DNA of 64,000 nt, taken from contig NC_015557.1 in assembly GCF_000213785.1 (NCBI RefSeq), positions 1 to 64,000 of the forward strand, given 5' to 3'. Made by a program: the position numbers and the translations under genes. The stretch comes from Hydrogenobaculum sp. 3684 (GTDB lineage Bacteria; Aquificota; Aquificia; Aquificales; Aquificaceae). The notes under the pieces were generated by a model that did no database searches, had not been told where the DNA came from, and worked only from the letters and a program-made list of their open reading frames with translations. Positions 45,897-55,101 of the stretch are shown piece by piece; the stretch's first letter is position 1; every line of letters begins with the position of its first letter.

Positions 45897-46113
45897 ATTG
45901 TAGTGCCTCTTCAAAAAGCTTTAGACTTTCTAAGGCGTCTTCTTCGGAAAGTATCTCTATGGCAAAACCAACGTGCAAAAGCACATAATCCCCAACCTTT
46001 GGTTTTGGATTTAAAAGCTCCAAAGAAGCTTTTCTTCTAACTCCCATTGTATCTACTATAGCTATGTTGTTGTCTAATATTTCTACAATCTTTGAAGGTA
46101 TGGCAAGACACAT
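45874..46113 (-). CDS. hypC: Hydrogenase assembly chaperone HypC
   Basis: 79 aa OB-fold chaperone. The N-terminal Cys2 in MCLAIPSKI binds Fe and the large-subunit precursor. VGDYVLLHVGFAIEILSEEDA is the conserved C-terminal half. It has 9 bases before it, after the protease gene, and overlaps hypD. Confidence 0.95.
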   Translation of the reverse strand: MCLAIPSKIVEILDNNIAIVDTMGVRRKASLELLNPKPKVGDYVLLHVGFAIEILSEEDALESLKLFEEALQYENELEQ

Positions 46114-46122
46114 AAGACCTCC

Positions 46123-46623
46123 TTAGGATGATGAAGGTATTTTTTCCAAAGCTTTTATACCTATATTTTGCAACTCTTGCAATACAGTTTTTATCAAATC
46201 TTCCATCTTAGAAGCGGTTTTCTCGTGAAGCTCCAAAGACACATCAAAACTAACTGGTTCTATGCCAACAAGTATAAGGTTTTCTTTTACAGGTTTTCCT
46301 ATTAGATCTAAAAGCGCTAAAACTTCGGAAAAACCCACCTCGTGGGCTGATAGTTTGTTTTTAAGATAGTACTTTTTTACCTCTTCGTTTCTAAAAACGT
46401 ATAAGCTGCCTGGTGGCTTTCCGCCCATAACGGCATCCACCACCAGAAGGTTATCTACTCCGTCTTGCAACATATACATAATCTCAAGACCAAGCGTGCC
46501 GGCATCTATTATCTCTATAGAAGGCTCGAAGCTGTATCTTTTTTCTATCTCTTTTATAACATGAACGCCCACACCTTCATCTTGCAAAAGTATGTTTCCT
46601 ATACCCATCAAAATTGTTCTCAT
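46123..46623 (-). CDS. hyaD: Hydrogenase maturation endopeptidase
   Basis: 166 aa. LMGIGNILLQDEGVGVHVIK carries the first nickel-binding acidic residue; VDAVMGGKPPGSLYV the second, and SAHEVGFSEVLAL the His. It removes the C-terminal peptide of the large subunit after nickel insertion. Its ATG overlaps the cytochrome b stop by 4 bases. Confidence 0.93.
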   Translation of the reverse strand: MRTILMGIGNILLQDEGVGVHVIKEIEKRYSFEPSIEIIDAGTLGLEIMYMLQDGVDNLLVVDAVMGGKPPGSLYVFRNEEVKKYYLKNKLSAHEVGFSEVLALLDLIGKPVKENLILVGIEPVSFDVSLELHEKTASKMEDLIKTVLQELQNIGIKALEKIPSSS

Positions 46624-47315
46624 ACGTCAGATATATCGGCAGGTACATGATCAAAAAACTTGTTGCCATTTACCATAGAAGATACTTCTCCGTCTTTTTC
46701 CAATATATCCTCTCTTATAACCATATAAACGTGTATCACCACAAAAAGCACAATAATCCAAGCTACTATATGATGCCATCTATGGACTTGATACTCACCG
46801 CCAAGCATAGGTATGACCCATCCAAATAGCTTGTCCCAAAACCCACCTGGGTTTGACCTTCCAAACATTGCAAAGCCTGTTATCACTTCAAATATCAAAA
46901 GCAAAAAAATCCCAAAATAAGCGGTTCTTGCCAGAGGATTTCTTATATAGGGTTTATGGCTTTTGGTGATAAAAAGATAGTTTTTCAATGTATCAACAGC
47001 GTTATCCCAATAAGCTTTTGTCCAAACTTTTGGTATTATGAGTCTATCGGCTTTTCTAAAAGGTATTATACTAAATCTCAAAATAAGGGCTGCAAGGAGG
47101 ATATAACCAAAGCTAAAATGCAAAAGCCTTATCCAGTTCATGGTTATAGCGTGAAGGTCTCCAAAAGTGGCACTGTACCCTACGTTTCCTATGAAAAACG
47201 GGTTTCCTATGTATATACCGGTTACAAACAAAACGCTTATAGCCAAAGCCCATACCCAGTGGGCTATCCTTAGGGATGGACTAAAAAGATAATACTTTTT
47301 AATATCCTTATTCAT
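46620..47315 (-). CDS. hyaC: Ni/Fe-hydrogenase b-type cytochrome subunit
   Basis: About 231 aa integral membrane cytochrome b with four helices and His residues for two haems (SLRIAHWVWALAISVLF, RLLHFSFGYILLAAL, HRWHHIVAWIIVLFVVIHVYMV). It passes electrons from the small subunit to the quinone pool. The ATG at 47315 has GGGGGTG about 7 bases upstream. It overlaps the large-subunit gene by 8 bases. Confidence 0.94.
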   Translation of the reverse strand: MNKDIKKYYLFSPSLRIAHWVWALAISVLFVTGIYIGNPFFIGNVGYSATFGDLHAITMNWIRLLHFSFGYILLAALILRFSIIPFRKADRLIIPKVWTKAYWDNAVDTLKNYLFITKSHKPYIRNPLARTAYFGIFLLLIFEVITGFAMFGRSNPGGFWDKLFGWVIPMLGGEYQVHRWHHIVAWIIVLFVVIHVYMVIREDILEKDGEVSSMVNGNKFFDHVPADISDV

Positions 47316-49209
47316 AACAAGCACCCCCTATTTTAAAGCTCACCACTTCTTCTTTTTGTGTGTTGTAAACATGGGTAGAGCATGCTAAACAAGGATCAAA
47401 AGAGTGAATACTTCTTAATATCTCAAGAGGTTCTTTTGCTATAAGCACTATTGTATCTTGCATGGATCTTTCAAAGGCACCTTGTTGACCCTTCTCATCT
47501 CTTGGAGAGCCGTTCCATGTGGTGGGTACTACCGCTTGATAGTTTTCAATTTTCCCATCTTTTATGATACACCAATGCCCCAAAGCTCCTCTTGGTGCTT
47601 CAGATATACCTACACCTTTTGCTTGGCTTGGCCATGTGGATGGTTCCCATTTTTCCATGTTTGCCACAGAAGTGTCCCCAGCTTTTATGTTGTCGTAGAG
47701 TTTTTTAAGGAAATAATTTGATGCATTTGCTCCCAATTGACATTCCAAAGCTCTTGCTGCAGTTCTTCCTACGGTTGTTGGCATCCATACATGAGGAGGT
47801 AAGTTTAAAAGCTTTGAAACAAGCTCTATTTGATTTACCACCATTTCATCCATCCAAGAGGGTTTTATATGCCCTTGTTTTACTGCCGTATAAACTATCA
47901 TATACCTTGCCAAAGGACCTACTTCTGCTGGTAAGTTTTTCCATCTTGGTGATTTTATCCAAGAATATTTTCCGTTTTCGTTTAAATATTTCCAATGGGT
48001 TTTTGTGCCTTCTTTTGGTCCTGTATAATAAGGATCTGTTATGCCGTTCCAAGGGTGTAGACCTTCGTTGTTGTTTGGATATTGATACCAAGAGTGCGTT
48101 ACCCATTCTTGGATTACATCAGGATCTGTGAGATCTTTGTTTGTAAGAGGATAATACTTGGCTTTGTCAACGCCTTGGGCAAAGTTTTCTACAACACCGT
48201 TTGAATGATAAAGTATCTTTTGGTGATAATCACCGTTTTTTATGCTTTTATAAGGTTCATCTGGATAATCACCGTATCCTAAAACTCTTTCTTTTGATAA
48301 ACCACCGCCGTAAGTCCAGCCTTTTTGAACATATATCTGACCTATAGCCAAAAGATCTATCAGGTAAAACAAGTTTGCAGCTTCTGCTTGAGTGTATACA
48401 GCATCTTCTACTACCGCAAGGCGTTCCATATTTATAGGAGCGTTCATATCGTTCATGGATATAGAACAGTTCATACCACCCACTATGTAGTGAGGATGAG
48501 GGTTTTTACCACCAAACACCACGTGAGGTATAACAAGCTCTCTTTGAACATCCAGCATATTTAGATAATGTGATACAGCTATAAGGTGTACTTCTGGAGG
48601 AAGCATTTTATAATCAGGATGATCCCACCAGTTGGCAGCGAATATACCAAGTTGTCCACTTTGCACAAGGTTTTTTATCTTATCTTGAAATGTTTTAAAA
48701 TACCCTGGCGTTGCTTTTGGAAACTTCCTTGGATAAGCGTTACCGCCAAGAAAATCCGTATACAAAGATATGATACCACCGTAAGTTTGAAGTATTTGAT
48801 TTTGCAAAGCCGCTGTAGCTACAGGGTCTGCCTTTATCGCCTCCAAAGGAGATACCCAGTCAAGAGCGTGAAGATGATAAAAATGTACCAAATGATCATG
48901 GGCATACAAAGTCCCAAGCATTATGTTTCTTATGTAGTTTGCGTTTTTAGGTATTTCTATATCAAGGGCATCTTCTATATTTCTTACTGAAGCTAAAGCG
49001 TGGATGGTGGTACAAACTCCACATATACGTTGTGTAAAAGCCCATACTTCCCTTGGGTCTCTATTTTTTACTATTAGCTCAATACCCCGCCACATCGTCC
49101 CTGCTGATACGGCGTTTGTTACTTTATGAGATGACTCATCTACTTCTATCTCAAGCCTCAAATGTCCTTCTATTCTAGATACTGGGTCTATAACAACTCT
49201 TGAACTCAT
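47308..49209 (-). CDS. hyaB: [NiFe] hydrogenase large subunit, group 1
   Basis: 633 aa. Binds the NiFe(CN)2CO site: the N-terminal motif is TQRICGVCTTIHA and the C-terminal DPCLACSTH. The 20 residues after that His (VYNTQKEEVVSFKIGGACYE) are the expected peptide removed by the maturation protease. It is 3 bases after the small-subunit stop. Confidence 0.98.
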   Translation of the reverse strand: MSSRVVIDPVSRIEGHLRLEIEVDESSHKVTNAVSAGTMWRGIELIVKNRDPREVWAFTQRICGVCTTIHALASVRNIEDALDIEIPKNANYIRNIMLGTLYAHDHLVHFYHLHALDWVSPLEAIKADPVATAALQNQILQTYGGIISLYTDFLGGNAYPRKFPKATPGYFKTFQDKIKNLVQSGQLGIFAANWWDHPDYKMLPPEVHLIAVSHYLNMLDVQRELVIPHVVFGGKNPHPHYIVGGMNCSISMNDMNAPINMERLAVVEDAVYTQAEAANLFYLIDLLAIGQIYVQKGWTYGGGLSKERVLGYGDYPDEPYKSIKNGDYHQKILYHSNGVVENFAQGVDKAKYYPLTNKDLTDPDVIQEWVTHSWYQYPNNNEGLHPWNGITDPYYTGPKEGTKTHWKYLNENGKYSWIKSPRWKNLPAEVGPLARYMIVYTAVKQGHIKPSWMDEMVVNQIELVSKLLNLPPHVWMPTTVGRTAARALECQLGANASNYFLKKLYDNIKAGDTSVANMEKWEPSTWPSQAKGVGISEAPRGALGHWCIIKDGKIENYQAVVPTTWNGSPRDEKGQQGAFERSMQDTIVLIAKEPLEILRSIHSFDPCLACSTHVYNTQKEEVVSFKIGGACYE

Positions 49210-49212
49210 ATA

Positions 49213-50283
49213 TCAATCCTCCTTCTTACCAGAGCGTATTTTACTTATTACACCGTGAGCTATAGCTCCTGCTGCCGCAGCACCTACTGCCACCGCACCT
49301 ACTTTATTTGCATTTGACTCTGTACCTATAGATGGTATATTTTGCTCTCTGCTGTAGAAGTTCCCATTGTCCCAAAAACCATCCGCTGAGCATCCGATAC
49401 ATCCATGTCCAGATTGTATAGGATAAGAAAGTCCGTTGTACCATCTTAAATTCCCGCAAGAGTTGTAGGTGGTTGGTCCTCTGCATCCCATCTTGTAAAG
49501 ACACCATCCTTTTTTAGCGCCTTCGTCGTCAAACTGCTCCACAAACATGCCTTCGTTGAAAAACGGTCTTCTGTAGCATGTATCGTGTATACGATTTCCG
49601 TAAAACATCTTTGGTCTTCCTTGAGAGTCGAGAGGGGGTAATTTTCCAAAAAGCACAGTATACATGATGGTCCCAGTCATTACTTCTGGTATTGGTGGGC
49701 ATCCTGGTATTTTAACGATAGGCTTATCCGTTATTACCTTATGAATAGGTACAGCCGTTGTAGGGTTTGGCTTGGCAGCTTGCACACAACCCCAAGACGC
49801 ACAAGAACCCCAGGCTATCACAGCTTTTGCACCTTCTGCTGCTTTTTTCAAGCCTTCTAAGAAAGGTTTACCTCCCACAACGCAATACATTCCATCGTCT
49901 CCAAGAGGTGGATTTCCCTCCACTGCCAATATGTATTCTCCATGGTATTTTTTCATTATGTCCTCTTTGTGTTTTTCTAAAGCTTCTCCGGCTGCCGCTG
50001 ATAGCGTATCATCGTATTCTAAAGATATCATAGTAAGAAGCACATCTGAGGCCAAAGGTGTAGCTGATCTTATGAAGGATTCAGAGCAACATGTACACTC
50101 AAGCCCATGCACCCATATCACTGGTACTCTTGGCTTGGTTTCCATCGCCTCTACTACTTTTGGTATAAAAGCAGGTGGTAAACCCATAAGACCAGTGATG
50201 ATAGCTGAGAACTTCATGAACTCCCTCCTACTCACCCCGTGTCTTTTGAGGGCTTCCCAAAAGGTCTCTTTCCCGTCTATCAT
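49213..50283 (-). CDS. hyaA: [NiFe] hydrogenase small subunit, oxygen-tolerant type
   Basis: About 356 aa. Tat signal with [17 protein letters not shown] (twin Arg at 19-20). The proximal-cluster cysteines are C63, C65, C66, C161, C166 and C195; with an offset of 46 these match E. coli Hya C17, C19, C20, C115, C120 and C149, including both extra Cys of the [4Fe-3S] cluster. Glu122 matches E76. The medial and distal clusters follow ([26 protein letters not shown]), then a C-terminal anchor helix ([17 protein letters not shown]). The ATG at 50283 has GGGAGG just upstream. Confidence 0.97.
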   Translation of the reverse strand: MIDGKETFWEALKRHGVSRREFMKFSAIITGLMGLPPAFIPKVVEAMETKPRVPVIWVHGLECTCCSESFIRSATPLASDVLLTMISLEYDDTLSAAAGEALEKHKEDIMKKYHGEYILAVEGNPPLGDDGMYCVVGGKPFLEGLKKAAEGAKAVIAWGSCASWGCVQAAKPNPTTAVPIHKVITDKPIVKIPGCPPIPEVMTGTIMYTVLFGKLPPLDSQGRPKMFYGNRIHDTCYRRPFFNEGMFVEQFDDEGAKKGWCLYKMGCRGPTTYNSCGNLRWYNGLSYPIQSGHGCIGCSADGFWDNGNFYSREQNIPSIGTESNANKVGAVAVGAAAAGAIAHGVISKIRSGKKED

Positions 50284-50315
50284 AAAAGCCTCCCTTGAAT
50301 AAGTATTCACTAATC

Positions 50316-50344
50316 ATGTTAACACTTTTAATATTTCTTGTCAA
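50316..50344 (-). promoter_or_regulatory. Promoter of the hydrogenase operon
   Basis: Minus strand: TTGACA (50339-50344), a 17-base spacer and TAACAT (50316-50321), with TG one base before the -10 (extended). The expected start is near 50309, giving a leader of about 26 bases with GGGAGG before the hyaA ATG at 50283. Downstream genes are packed with overlaps to hypB, so this could drive all eleven. Confidence 0.7.
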
Positions 50345-50440
50345 TGATTTCTTTTTATAAAAGCAATAAGACATATTTACACAGAAACTTTTTAAAGTCT
50401 TTTGAAATATGAGACTTTGAAGCTAAAAAATTATGTTAAC

Positions 50441-50666
50441 AAGTCTTTGGACGTTTTGAGAGAGTTATTGTAAAGCATAACAGAAAGCGTTGTAGAGCAA
50501 ACAAATCTTTTGGCCTTAAATACCGCTATAGAAGCAGCAAAAGGTATAAATTCAACCGTTAAACGCAGTCCATGTTCTGCTATAGAAGAGCTTCCAACTT
50601 TAGCAAAAGTCATTGGCTGATGTAGCTCAATAGCTTAAAATAGAAGTTTCTAAGTTTAAGTTTTAG
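50441..50666 (+). pseudogene. Remnant of a methyl-accepting chemotaxis protein C-terminus
   Basis: One reading frame gives ITESVVEQTNLLALNTAIEAAKG, split in two here as ITESVVEQTNLL and ALNTAIEAAKG, the hairpin tip of the chemoreceptor signalling domain. EELPTLAKVIG follows, then a stop (TGA, 50618). One base later the frame gives ADVAQ, stop, LKIEVSKFKF, which is a typical chemoreceptor C-terminus. Two in-frame stops, a frame change and the absence of any upstream receptor make this a decayed relic rather than a gene. Confidence 0.82.
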
Positions 50667-50675
50667 GATTTTGGT

Positions 50676-50831
50676 ATGAAAAAGGTTATTTTTGCCTTAG
50701 CTTTTTGTTTTATGGCATCTAACTCTTACGGTGTTTTATTAAAAGCTTCAAACGATAAATTTGTAGATGCTTTGTCCTTACGGGCTTTTAACGTTACAAT
50801 CTTTTTAAGTCTATGGTGGCACTTCTTGTGA
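50676..50831 (+). pseudogene. Truncated secreted-protein ORF, 51 codons
   Basis: ATG at 50676 begins a signal-peptide-like MKKVIFALAFCFMASNSYG, followed by about 30 residues of no recognised family. The last 38 bases overlap the 3' end of the gene on the other strand. The sequence looks like the 5' end of an exported-protein gene cut by a rearrangement that also destroyed the chemoreceptor gene just upstream. It could instead be a small real gene; no Shine-Dalgarno is clear. Confidence 0.35.
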
Positions 50832-51324
50832 CTATTCTTATCAACTTTGGAAAATCGTTTTGATGCGTTGAGCTATCGTACCATATAATTACTTTTCTGA
50901 CATTGTTGCTATTTTTTACGTTAAAGAAATATATTTCGTTTTGCACGTTTTCTTCTGGTATTATCAAGATATTACCAACTTTTATGGGATTTCCTAACTC
51001 ATAATGGGAATTGGTAAGCATAGATATAAAAATCGGTATCCATGCTTTTTCTTTCATTATCTTTTCCTCGTTGTATATACGTTTTTTGCCGTTGGTTATT
51101 TCTTCTAAAAAATAGTTGTCTCCATTTTTTTTAAACTTAAACTCATAGCTGTAAAATATTGAAAAAAGTCCTTTTGTTTTACCTTCGCAGTCTATGTTTT
51201 GTGGGCTTTTAATATCAACTGTTATAGTACCTGCACTAAACCCTATAAAATTTGTTTGATATTTCACAACGCTATCCCCATAAGAAAAGCCCCATAATAA
51301 AAGTATAAAAATTAAAAATCTCAT
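50794..51324 (-). CDS. Exported DUF3108-like protein
   Basis: 176 aa with a signal peptide (cleavage near residue 16, GFSYGDS), then a beta-rich domain with the pattern KYQTNFIGFSAGTITVDIK, SIFYSYEFKFKK and DFPKLIRIVTRSATIDLKRL. This resembles DUF3108 proteins, which are periplasmic and of unknown function. The assignment is tentative. It is divergent from the next gene, with 47 bases between. Confidence 0.6.
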   Translation of the reverse strand: MRFLIFILLLWGFSYGDSVVKYQTNFIGFSAGTITVDIKSPQNIDCEGKTKGLFSIFYSYEFKFKKNGDNYFLEEITNGKKRIYNEEKIMKEKAWIPIFISMLTNSHYELGNPIKVGNILIIPEENVQNEIYFFNVKNSNNVRKVIIWYDSSTHQNDFPKLIRIVTRSATIDLKRL

Positions 51325-51359
51325 ATTATAAATATAAATATAAAACTTTTGATATGTGT

Positions 51360-51365
51360 TATAAT
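51360..51365 (+). promoter_or_regulatory. Extended -10 box for a leaderless unknown gene
   Basis: TATAAT preceded by TGT (positions 51357-51359), 6 bases before the ATG at 51372. There is no Shine-Dalgarno. It argues for 51372 rather than the earlier in-frame start at 51354, which would be inside the promoter. Confidence 0.6.
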
Positions 51366-51371
51366 AAAATC

Positions 51372-52100
51372 ATGAAAAAGATATGTAGAGTAGCATGGAG
51401 CATAACTCATCAAGAGTTTACGGTGACGGATTATTATTATTTTTCTATTATTGAGAAAAGAGCCCCAGAGTTTGGGCTTCAGATTGACGAAGTGGACTCA
51501 TGGGATAAGCTTTTTGAATACGATACGATAGTGTTTAACTATCCAGAGATTCCATTCACTGAAAAAGAAGTCCAAGATGTTGTAAAAGCGGTGGAAGAGC
51601 TTGGCAAGAAGGTGATACTTTTAGGCTATTACAAAAACGAAGATCACATAGCAGATACATGCAATACGTTGGCTAGGGCCTTTGGTATGGAGCTAAATCC
51701 AGATGAAATAACAGATGAAGTATCAAATTACGACGGAGATAAGTATTTTGTTAAAAGCACAAAGGTAAGAAGATACAACAAAGGTTTAGACAACAAGGTA
51801 AATGTTAACGCTGTAGTGCTTCCTTGTACATGCTCTATAAAAACCATAATGCCAGATATAAAGATAGTGGTAGCTGGAGAAGAAACTGCAAAATCAAATA
51901 TGGAAAACTACCCTCTTTTGATAGCAGATCATATTGCACCAGTAAGCGGTGGATATTTTACACTGGCTGGTACTTGCGTGTTTTGGGACAATTACGCTAT
52001 AAGGCTTGAAGATAATCTAAACTTTGCCATGAACATGCTTTGGCATGAAACACCACCTCAAGATACCCCCACAGGTAAAGCTGTAAGATTTGGCCTTTGA
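51372..52100 (+). CDS. Unknown protein, perhaps glutamine-amidotransferase-like fold
   Basis: About 242 aa, soluble, no signal peptide. KKICRVAWSITHQEF, FNYPEIPFTEKEVQDVVKAVEELGKKVILLGYY and DHIAPVSGGYFTLAGTCVFWDN suggest an alpha/beta flavodoxin or GATase-like fold. A Cys-X-Cys (PCTCS) lies near residue 155. I do not recognise the family. tRNA-Cys follows on the other strand. Confidence 0.6.
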   Translation: MKKICRVAWSITHQEFTVTDYYYFSIIEKRAPEFGLQIDEVDSWDKLFEYDTIVFNYPEIPFTEKEVQDVVKAVEELGKKVILLGYYKNEDHIADTCNTLARAFGMELNPDEITDEVSNYDGDKYFVKSTKVRRYNKGLDNKVNVNAVVLPCTCSIKTIMPDIKIVVAGEETAKSNMENYPLLIADHIAPVSGGYFTLAGTCVFWDNYAIRLEDNLNFAMNMLWHETPPQDTPTGKAVRFGL

Positions 52101-52109
52101 TATATTAAA

Positions 52110-52181
52110 AGGCGACGAGCGGATTTGAACCGCTGTAAAAGGGATTTGCAGTCCCGCGCCTCGCCTCTCGGCCACGTCGCC
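52110..52181 (-). tRNA. tRNA-Cys (GCA)
   Basis: Acceptor GGCGACG/CGTCGCC with discriminator T (U73, as in tRNA-Cys), anticodon loop CTGCAAA between GGGA and TCCC stems (anticodon GCA), T loop TTCAAAT. CCA is not encoded. Confidence 0.94.
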
Positions 52182-52228
52182 TAAATAAGCTAATCCTAAG
52201 TAGCTTAATATTATATCACATAAAACTT

Positions 52229-54133
52229 TTAAAGTGATATGGTTTTTATCAGTTCATCTACACTTTTTACAGGGCTTAGACAAGTGTAATCTTTGCAAGC
52301 TATAAACGTTTCTTCAGATGATTCTTCATGGTATGGAACTATGTTTGGTAAGTAATGTTTGTAAAGTTCTAATACTTTTTCTTGGGCTTTTGATATGGGC
52401 ATAGAAAGCAAAATCTGGTAACCTTTTTTATAAAGTAAAAAGCTTGTCATAAAGAAGCTACAAGCGGTAGGATTTCTAGAGAGCATATCAGAGTATATAG
52501 AAGATAAAATTTGATAGCGGTTTTCATATGTATCTTCTTTTGTTATAAAAAATAACTCCACAAGGTTTAAACCCATAACGGAGTTTCCAGAAGGTATAGC
52601 CCCGTCGTAAAGTGTTTTTTGAGGTATCAGTACATCTTTCCCTACACTAAGATAAAACCCACCAGCGTTTTTGTCCCATAGTTTTTCTATCGTTTCTTCT
52701 GTCAGTGAAATAGCTTTTTCTAAAGCATCTTTTGAAAATGTAGCTTTATAAAGAGAAAGATAGGCTTTTATAAGATAAGCGTAGTCATCAAGCATAGGTT
52801 CTATAAGCTTGTTGTGGTTTAAAGCGTGCTGTAATGGATGTTTTGATATGTTGTTTAGGTTTTTAGTGGCCATATCAAGAAAATCTTTGTCATCAAAAAC
52901 TAAGTAGGCTTCTATAAGGGCAAAGTCCATCATGGCGTTTTGGTCAAGGAGTATCTTGTCATCTATAAGGGGCTTTTTTCTTTTTTCTCTAAAAGCTTTT
53001 AAAATCTTTAGCTCCTCTTCAAAGGCAAGGCTTGGTTCTTTTGCATATAATACATTTTTACCTGTATAAACTCTTTTAGCTTCGTCAAGAAAATTACCTT
53101 CTTTTTTTATATTGAAAAATTCTATAAACTTATCTGCTTTTTCTTTTAGTATATCTTTTATCTCTTGGTAAGTCCAAAGGTAAAAACCACCTTCTTCTCC
53201 TTCCGTATCGGCATCCATTGATGTATAAAAAAATCCGTTTTCGTATAGGTTTTCTTTTACAAAATTTATTGTTTTATAAACTGTATCTTTGAAAATCTCA
53301 TTTTTCGTAAGCCTGTAAGCTTCAGAGTAAGCCAATATAGCCATCGCCTGGTCGTATAACATTTTTTCAAAGTGTGGTAAAAGCCAATATCTATCTGTGG
53401 AATACCTATGAAATCCTCCTCCTACATGATCCCATATACCGCCTCTTCTCATGTTTAAAAGTGTAGATAATGCCATGTCTTGAAAAGGTTGTTTTTGACT
53501 TTTAAGAAGAAGTAAAACATTGTGAAGGCTTGGAAATTTTGGGGCTTCGGAAAACCCGCCAAACTCTTCATCGTAGCGATTTGCAAGCCCAAAAAGCGCT
53601 TTATCTATAAAACTTTCATTTAACTCTCTTTTTTCAAAAGAATTCATGAATTGCTTTAGCTGTTCTACCAATCTTTTTGATTTTTCTATTATGTTTTTGC
53701 TGTCTTTGTCCCATAGGTCTTTTATTTGTTGTAAAAGCTTTAAAAAAGAGGCTTTTGGAAAATATGTACCTGCAAAAAATGGTTCTTTGGTGGGGGTTAG
53801 AAATGCTGAAAGTGGCCAACCACCGGAGTTGTTTAAAAGTACGCAGTATTCCATGTAAAGGCTATCTATATCTGGTCTTTCTTCTTTGTCTACTTTTATA
53901 CTTACAAAGTATTTGTTTAAAAAAGATGCCACTTCTTCATCTTCAAAAGATTCTTTTTCCATCACATGGCACCAATGACAAGAAGAATAACCTATGGATA
54001 AAAACACAGGTTTATTTTCTTTGATTGCTTTATCAAAGGCCTCTTCTGACCAAGGGTACCAGTCAACGGGATTATAAGCGTGCATTCTAAGATAGGGACT
54101 TTTTTCGTTTATAAGTCTATTTGGTGTTTTCAT
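52229..54133 (-). CDS. DUF255 thioredoxin-domain protein (YyaL/SPATA20 family)
   Basis: 634 aa. The N-terminal thioredoxin-like domain has [24 protein letters not shown] with CHWC, after [24 protein letters not shown], the family signature. The rest is an alpha/alpha toroid resembling N-acylglucosamine epimerases ([26 protein letters not shown]). Function is not established. A TATATT 7 bases before the ATG and no Shine-Dalgarno suggest a leaderless mRNA. Confidence 0.9.
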   Translation of the reverse strand: MKTPNRLINEKSPYLRMHAYNPVDWYPWSEEAFDKAIKENKPVFLSIGYSSCHWCHVMEKESFEDEEVASFLNKYFVSIKVDKEERPDIDSLYMEYCVLLNNSGGWPLSAFLTPTKEPFFAGTYFPKASFLKLLQQIKDLWDKDSKNIIEKSKRLVEQLKQFMNSFEKRELNESFIDKALFGLANRYDEEFGGFSEAPKFPSLHNVLLLLKSQKQPFQDMALSTLLNMRRGGIWDHVGGGFHRYSTDRYWLLPHFEKMLYDQAMAILAYSEAYRLTKNEIFKDTVYKTINFVKENLYENGFFYTSMDADTEGEEGGFYLWTYQEIKDILKEKADKFIEFFNIKKEGNFLDEAKRVYTGKNVLYAKEPSLAFEEELKILKAFREKRKKPLIDDKILLDQNAMMDFALIEAYLVFDDKDFLDMATKNLNNISKHPLQHALNHNKLIEPMLDDYAYLIKAYLSLYKATFSKDALEKAISLTEETIEKLWDKNAGGFYLSVGKDVLIPQKTLYDGAIPSGNSVMGLNLVELFFITKEDTYENRYQILSSIYSDMLSRNPTACSFFMTSFLLYKKGYQILLSMPISKAQEKVLELYKHYLPNIVPYHEESSEETFIACKDYTCLSPVKSVDELIKTISL

Positions 54134-54177
54134 CTGATAAAATATAAAAAGTCTGTTTTATTTTAAAATGTTTATAA

Positions 54178-55101
54178 TCAGTTAATTAGGCTTTTAAAAA
54201 ACATTTCTTTATCTATTATAGCCCCGGCTGCGTTGTCATGACCACCACCACCTAAAGATTCTGCTATCTTTCTTGCAGAACCATCTACACTTCTAAAGGA
54301 AAGTTTTACGAAATCCCCAGTTATATAAAACATACAGGCTATGTTGTGCTCTTTGGCAATGAGACTTCCTATCTCGCTTTGATATATAGGTGTGTTTATG
54401 GCTGGTATCTTTATGTCGTTTATATTTATGTAAAGAGGTGAATTTGACCACGTTTCTTTTAGCTTGTTTACCATAAAGTTTTTGTATTCTGATAGTATCT
54501 TGCTTTTAGCAGCTATTTCTTCAATATCTTTATGCAAAAACTCTCTCATCAAATCTGGTTTGTCTGTATACATGTATAAGAAATCGTTTACTTCGTCGGT
54601 GTTTTGATATCTCCAAAGCCATATATCTTTGTCTTTTACAATATCCACTATCATCGGTAAATTTTTGTCTATAAGGGTTTTGTAAGTAAGAGATGCACCG
54701 CTTTCCGTAGGATCGTATATAAAATTGATAAAATCGTACTCCAAAGCAATGGGTTTGTCTTCTTCAATGGGTTTTCCTATAAATTTTGATATCGTATTGG
54801 CAGCGGTCTTGTGATGGTCTATTATGACCACTTCCGTGTATCCTTGCTTTTCTTGTCTTAGGCTTTGAAGGTATATTAGATCATCCCATTTAGGAGCTAT
54901 ATCCAAAAACCATATTTTTGAAATCTCTTTGAAATTTTGTCCTTCTGGAGGCAAATACTTGTTTATGGCTTCTTTTACACTGGTACCGTGATTCAACGGT
55001 ATAAATATAACGCTGTCTTTGTCCTTTATGTGTTCTTGTAGTATAGCGGCAGACATTGTGCCGTCTATACAGCTTTTATGAAAAAAACAAATTTCCATCA
55101 C
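54178..55101 (-). CDS. DHH-family phosphoesterase
   Basis: 307 aa. DIAPKWDDL and VVIIDHHKTAAN form the DHH metal site; SLGGGGHDNAAGAIID is the DHHA1 C-terminal motif. Family members cleave short RNAs, c-di-AMP or pyrophosphate compounds. It lacks the transmembrane and GGDEF parts of GdpP, and the substrate here is undetermined; with CdaA in the window a c-di-AMP or pApA role is possible, as inference. Its ATG overlaps the rpsA end by 4 bases. Confidence 0.85.
   Translation of the reverse strand: MMEICFFHKSCIDGTMSAAILQEHIKDKDSVIFIPLNHGTSVKEAINKYLPPEGQNFKEISKIWFLDIAPKWDDLIYLQSLRQEKQGYTEVVIIDHHKTAANTISKFIGKPIEEDKPIALEYDFINFIYDPTESGASLTYKTLIDKNLPMIVDIVKDKDIWLWRYQNTDEVNDFLYMYTDKPDLMREFLHKDIEEIAAKSKILSEYKNFMVNKLKETWSNSPLYININDIKIPAINTPIYQSEIGSLIAKEHNIACMFYITGDFVKLSFRSVDGSARKIAESLGGGGHDNAAGAIIDKEMFFKSLIN

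Noticed and set aside
49772..50302. Plus-strand 176-codon open frame opposite hyaA
   Set aside because: It mirrors the well-supported hydrogenase small subunit on the other strand and has no recognisable domain.
50431..50613. Minus-strand 60-codon frame at the chemoreceptor relic
   Set aside because: The plus-strand translation is the one that matches a known family; the minus frame is its shadow.
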